A stretch of 10,056 nucleotides of DNA from NCBI GenBank assembly GCA_026770585.1, contig MU647714.1, positions 54,964-65,019 on the forward strand, read 5' to 3'. The notes beneath the pieces were generated by a model. The model saw nothing but the letters and a program-made list of their open reading frames with translations, did no database searches and was not told the origin of the DNA. A program made the position numbers and the translations under genes. Source of the DNA: Baffinella frigidus. Lineage: Eukaryota; Cryptophyceae; Cryptomonadales; Baffinellaceae. Positions 7,946 through 10,056 of this stretch are shown here, piece by piece (position 1 is the first letter of the stretch; each line of letters opens with the position of its first letter).

Positions 7946-9231
7946 ATGGCGAGCACACGGCCACCTGGAAGGCACCCGTCACGGATGGAGCGAGCGTCCT
8001 GCTGTCTTCCTATGCGCCTCCTTCTCCTGCTCGCCCTCGCAACCCCATGCAACCCGGCAGCGTGGGGAGGGGCGGCGCCGAGCAGGAGATGCCAACAGGC
8101 GCTGGGGGTGGTGAGAGCCCTGCGCGGCGGAGGGTACGCGTACCAGAAGAAGGGGGCGCGGATCAATGCGATTCGACACACGCCAGGGCAGGTGCACGTG
8201 GAAGAGCTCCCGCGCATGGTGGAGCCGGAGGTGGCGCGCACCTTCGAGCTCGACGCACAGAACTGGCACGGGCATTGCGAGGATCCCGCGGAGATCTTCG
8301 GGAAGACGGGGGCGCCGCCGCTGCCTGAACGCGTCCCGGAGGTTGTACTGCTGGCGCTTGGGACGCGCATCAACTCTCCGATCCACGAGAAGATCGCGAC
8401 CGCGTGGGTGCTCGCCACCGACAAGCGTCTGATTGAGCGCATGAGCAAGCCGCACGAGGAGGAGGTCACGCCGAACATCTGCGCGACGTGCCTCGGGCCG
8501 ACGCCCGAGACCGTGAAGATGATCCGGCACCTCCTGCACACCGAGTGCAAGATCTGCCGCAACTCCTACACTGTCTACCACTGGAGGCCTGGCACGGTCG
8601 ACGTGCGCCTCAAGGTGGGCGACCCAGCGCCTCCCCACCCCAGCGGCTACAGCGCCCTGACCCCGCAACCCGGCGCGACGCAGCGAGCGTGCGGCGCTGC
8701 CCCCCCCCCTCCCCCGTGGAGCACGCTCCTCCGCCTGACGCCCCCCCCCCTGCCTCCCAGGTGCGGTGGAAGCGAACGGTGGTGTGCCGGGGGTGTGCGG
8801 TGGCGAAGAACGTGTGCCAGTGCTGCCTCTTCGACCTCCAGTACGCCCTTCCTGTCGCGGTAAGCCACGCGCGAAGCACGAACCCCGAAACCCTAAACCC
8901 TACCCTAAACCCTAAACCCTAAACCCTGATTTTCACCCTCAACCCTCAACCCTACACCCGGAACTTTAAACCCTAAACTCCAAAACCCAAACCCTGAACC
9001 CCAAGCCCTAAACTCGTAACCCGTAACCCTAAGCCCCAAACCCTAAACTCTAAACCCTAAACCCTAAACCTAAGCCCTAAACCCTAAACCCTAAACCCTA
9101 AACCCTAAACCCTCAACCCTAAACCCCAAACCCTCAACCAGGTGCGTGACGCGCTCGTAGCAAAGGACAAAAGCAAAGCTCTCCTCCCTGGTCCTCCCTC
9201 CCCTCCCTCCCTCCCTCCCTCCCTCCCTCCC
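7946..9231 (+). CDS. RBM22/Slt11-like splicing-factor zinc-finger module with leader-bearing N-terminal extension; 3' part not seen
   Basis: Exon 1 (7946-8614, 223 codons), exon 2 (8761-8859) and exon 3 (from 9142) join in phase 0. Together they give the Cys pattern of the RBM22/Slt11 (yeast Ecm2) N-terminal domain: NICATCLG (Cys179, Cys182), ECKIC (Cys201, Cys204), YHWRPG, then VVCRGC (Cys232, Cys235), KNVCQCCLFDLQYALPV (Cys242, Cys245) and VRDAL. Family members act in the activated spliceosome near U6 and the catalytic core. The C-terminal RRM is absent from the window. Residues 1-165 are not part of the usual protein: a hydrophobic leader (MRLLLLLALAT, residues 23-33) precedes an ALRGGG motif and an unknown domain. 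The Met at 8441 (residue 166) would give the normal short RBM22 N-terminus. Exon 3 may end at 9190 (G|GT) or 9231 (donor GTGAAC); the span given uses 9231. Confidence 0.75.
8317..8436 (+). repeat. Plus-strand copy of the shared upstream block
   Basis: Partner of the inverted copy at 7724-7827. Here it is an uninterrupted part of exon 1, encoding PPLPERVPEVVLLALGTR and INSPIHEKIATAWVLATDKR. It ends five bases before the ATG at 8441, from which the RBM22-like module proper could start. The 16 bases missing from the other copy are about 8386-8401. Confidence 0.85.
8615..8760 (+). other. Intron 1 of the RBM22-like gene (146 nt)
   Basis: Donor AAG|GTGGGC after codon 223; acceptor CCTCCCAG before GTGCGG. 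It has strong C-rich pyrimidine runs near 8701-8710 and 8741-8750. Phase 0. Removing it joins VDVRLK to VRWKRTVVC, as the family requires. The same AGGTG word sits across both splice sites. Confidence 0.9.
8860..9141 (+). other. Intron 2 of the RBM22-like gene (282 nt), filled with telomere-like repeat
   Basis: Donor GTAAGC after the Ala256 codon, acceptor AACCAG before GTGCGTGAC; phase 0. The exons join as LPVA-VRDAL, a highly conserved point in RBM22/Slt11. From about 8881 to 9138 the intron is CCCTAAA and its variants, interrupted only by short diverged units. Confidence 0.9.
8881..9138 (+). repeat. (CCCTAAA)n array inside intron 2
   Basis: Runs of CCCTAAA with variants CCCTCAA, CCCCAAA and CCGTAAC, in the same orientation as the 2-kb array at 3190-5185 and sense to the gene. 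It stops three bases short of the intron acceptor, so the acceptor CAG appears to follow directly on a CTCAAC unit. Confidence 0.9.
9183..9231 (+). repeat. (CCCT)n microsatellite
   Basis: CTCCCT/CCCT tetranucleotide repeat directly after the conserved part of exon 3. In frame it would encode Pro/Ser/Leu. It may instead be the start of intron 3, if the GT at 9191 is the donor. Confidence 0.9.
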
Positions 9232-9250
9232 GTGAACTCACGAACCAGCC

Positions 9251-9508
9251 ACCCTAAACCCTAAACCCTAAACTCTGAACCCTGAACCCTGAACCCTGAA
9301 CCCTGAACCCTGAACCCTAAACCCTAAACCCTGAACCCTGAACCCTAAACCCTAAACCCTAAACACTAAACCCTGAACCCTGAACCCTAAACCATAAACC
9401 CTAAACCCTAAACCATAAACCCTAAACACTAAACCCTAAACCCTAAACCTTAAACACTAAACCCTTAACCCCAAACTCTCAACCCTCGGTCCTAAACCCT
9501 AAACGTTT
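9251..9508 (+). repeat. Second genic (CCCTAAA/CCCTGAA)n array, probably intron 3
   Basis: Telomere-like heptamers, with a homogeneous patch of CCCTGAA units at about 9277-9317 between CCCTAAA runs. It lies after the (CCCT)n tract and a good donor-like GTGAAC at 9232. I could not find the expected next RBM22 exon behind it, so assigning it to intron 3 is inference. Confidence 0.8.
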
Positions 9509-9566
9509 GCCGTTCTCCCTGTCCCGCCCGCGAAGGCCGTCCACGTGCGTACAGTGGAAGTAGGCT

Positions 9567-9713
9567 GATATAGCACAGCCTTAATGTAGCACGAGCCCTA
9601 TTATTGTAGCACGGCGGGCAAGGTCCCGAAGGGCGAAATCCTTAGGGCTGCCAATACCCTAATGTAGCATTAGCCCTGATGTAGCATGAAGCATGACCGC
9701 GGTGATGCTACAT
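9567..9713. repeat. Iterated ATGTAGCA motif with terminal inverted copy
   Basis: GTAGCA or TAGCA words occur at about 9571, 9586, 9606, 9664 and 9682. Two lie in the longer shared context TAATGTAGCAYKAGCCCT (9582 and 9660). An exact inverted ATGCTACAT at 9705-9713 pairs with ATGTAGCAT at 9679-9687. No coding sequence is seen. It could be the end structure of a small element. Confidence 0.55.
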
Positions 9714-9734
9714 GCACCTACCACCACTGTACAT

Positions 9735-9750
9735 ACCCCCATGCGGGGGT
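9735..9750. other. Tight hairpin ACCCCC-ATGC-GGGGGT
   Basis: Perfect six-base-pair stem with a four-base loop. No T run follows and this is eukaryotic sequence, so I do not call it a terminator. Its role is unknown. Confidence 0.6.
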
Positions 9751-9778
9751 GAGCGCCGCGGTGCGGCCCACCGACGTC

Positions 9779-9899
9779 CTAGCTCTGCCTCAGCTTCATT
9801 CTTCCTCGTCCTAAAGGCTTTACATTCGCCCCTGTGTACTGCATTTCTGCTGTTAAATAGATTTAAGGACGCGCCAGAATAAAACTCAGGCAGAGCTAG
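9779..9899. repeat. 121-bp element bounded by 12-bp inverted repeats
   Basis: CTAGCTCTGCCT at 9779-9790 and AGGCAGAGCTAG at 9888-9899 are exact inverted copies. The interior is AT-richer than the flanks and has no open frame of note on the plus strand. An 88-codon minus-strand frame crosses it but has no recognisable domain. Confidence 0.6.
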
Positions 9900-9962
9900 C
9901 CGGTGCAGCATGCCTCGTTGCCTCGTCGCGCCACACCCTGCACTCACCCCCTTTCTTCCGGT

Positions 9963-10002
9963 ATTCCGTATCACCCATCGCTATTTCATTCCGTACCACC
10001 CA
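9963..10002 (+). repeat. Two ATTCCGTAYCACCCA direct repeats
   Basis: A 15-base word occurs at 9963-9977 and 9988-10002 with one difference, 25 bases apart. Related GGAATTAGG and GAAATTAGG words follow to the window end. No gene is visible here. Confidence 0.6.
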
Positions 10003-10056
10003 ACGGTATTTCGGAATTAGGTTTACACCGAAATTAGGTGGTCGACCCTTATGGGC

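Noticed and set aside
7979-8668. Minus-strand open frame (229 codons) opposite RBM22-like exon 1
   Set aside because: The plus strand carries the conserved Cys motifs and correct splice phases, and the shared block shows synonymous change in the plus-strand frame, not in this one.
9708-9974. 88-codon minus-strand open frame near the right end
   Set aside because: It crosses a hairpin and an inverted-repeat pair and has no recognisable motif or splice context; insufficient evidence for a gene.

Overview
The window looks like nuclear DNA of a eukaryotic alga with a complex (secondary, red-lineage) plastid. Three things point that way. There are spliced genes with GT-AG introns. There are long degenerate arrays of the plant-type telomere unit CCCTAAA. 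One minus-strand gene has a signal peptide that ends in an 'SSA|FAPP' cleavage motif, typical of bipartite plastid presequences in cryptophytes and heterokonts. The CCCTAAA unit plus a Phe at +1 makes a cryptophyte my first guess and a dinoflagellate second; this is inference only. Genes are GC-rich, and the DNA between them is dominated by simple repeats, foldback elements and telomere-like satellite.

Layout: 1-117 is an (AG)n tract. 189-935 holds three small inverted-repeat (MITE-like) elements. 936-1262 shows nothing recognisable. 1263-2609 (minus) is a multi-exon gene for a probable plastid-targeted protein with a late membrane segment; it may run out into a (CT)n microsatellite. 2726-2981 is a 256-bp foldback element containing a segment seen again at 5538-5634 and, shorter, at 5730-5776. 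3190-5185 is about 2 kb of degenerate CCCTAAA array that encloses several duplicated non-telomeric modules. 5186-6484 is gene-poor, with short tandem repeats, a poly-C/poly-G tract and a (TC)n/(CA)n microsatellite.

6485-7724 (minus) is a two-exon gene for a MYND zinc-finger protein with a helical, TPR-like body. Divergent from it, 7946 to about 9231 (plus) is the 5' part of a gene whose exons match the zinc-finger module of the spliceosome factor RBM22/Slt11 (yeast Ecm2). This module follows an unusual N-terminal extension with a secretory-type leader. Its second intron is almost entirely CCCTAAA repeat, and another array follows at 9251-9508. The rest of the gene (RRM domain) is not visible. 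9510-10056 has an iterated ATGTAGCA motif and small hairpins, but no gene that I can support.

The most striking observation is a block of roughly 104/120 bp shared by the two divergent genes as an inverted duplication. In each gene it lies directly upstream of a candidate ATG (MYND at 7724; RBM22-like internal ATG at 8441). Most isolated differences between the copies are synonymous, so both copies probably descend from protein-coding sequence.
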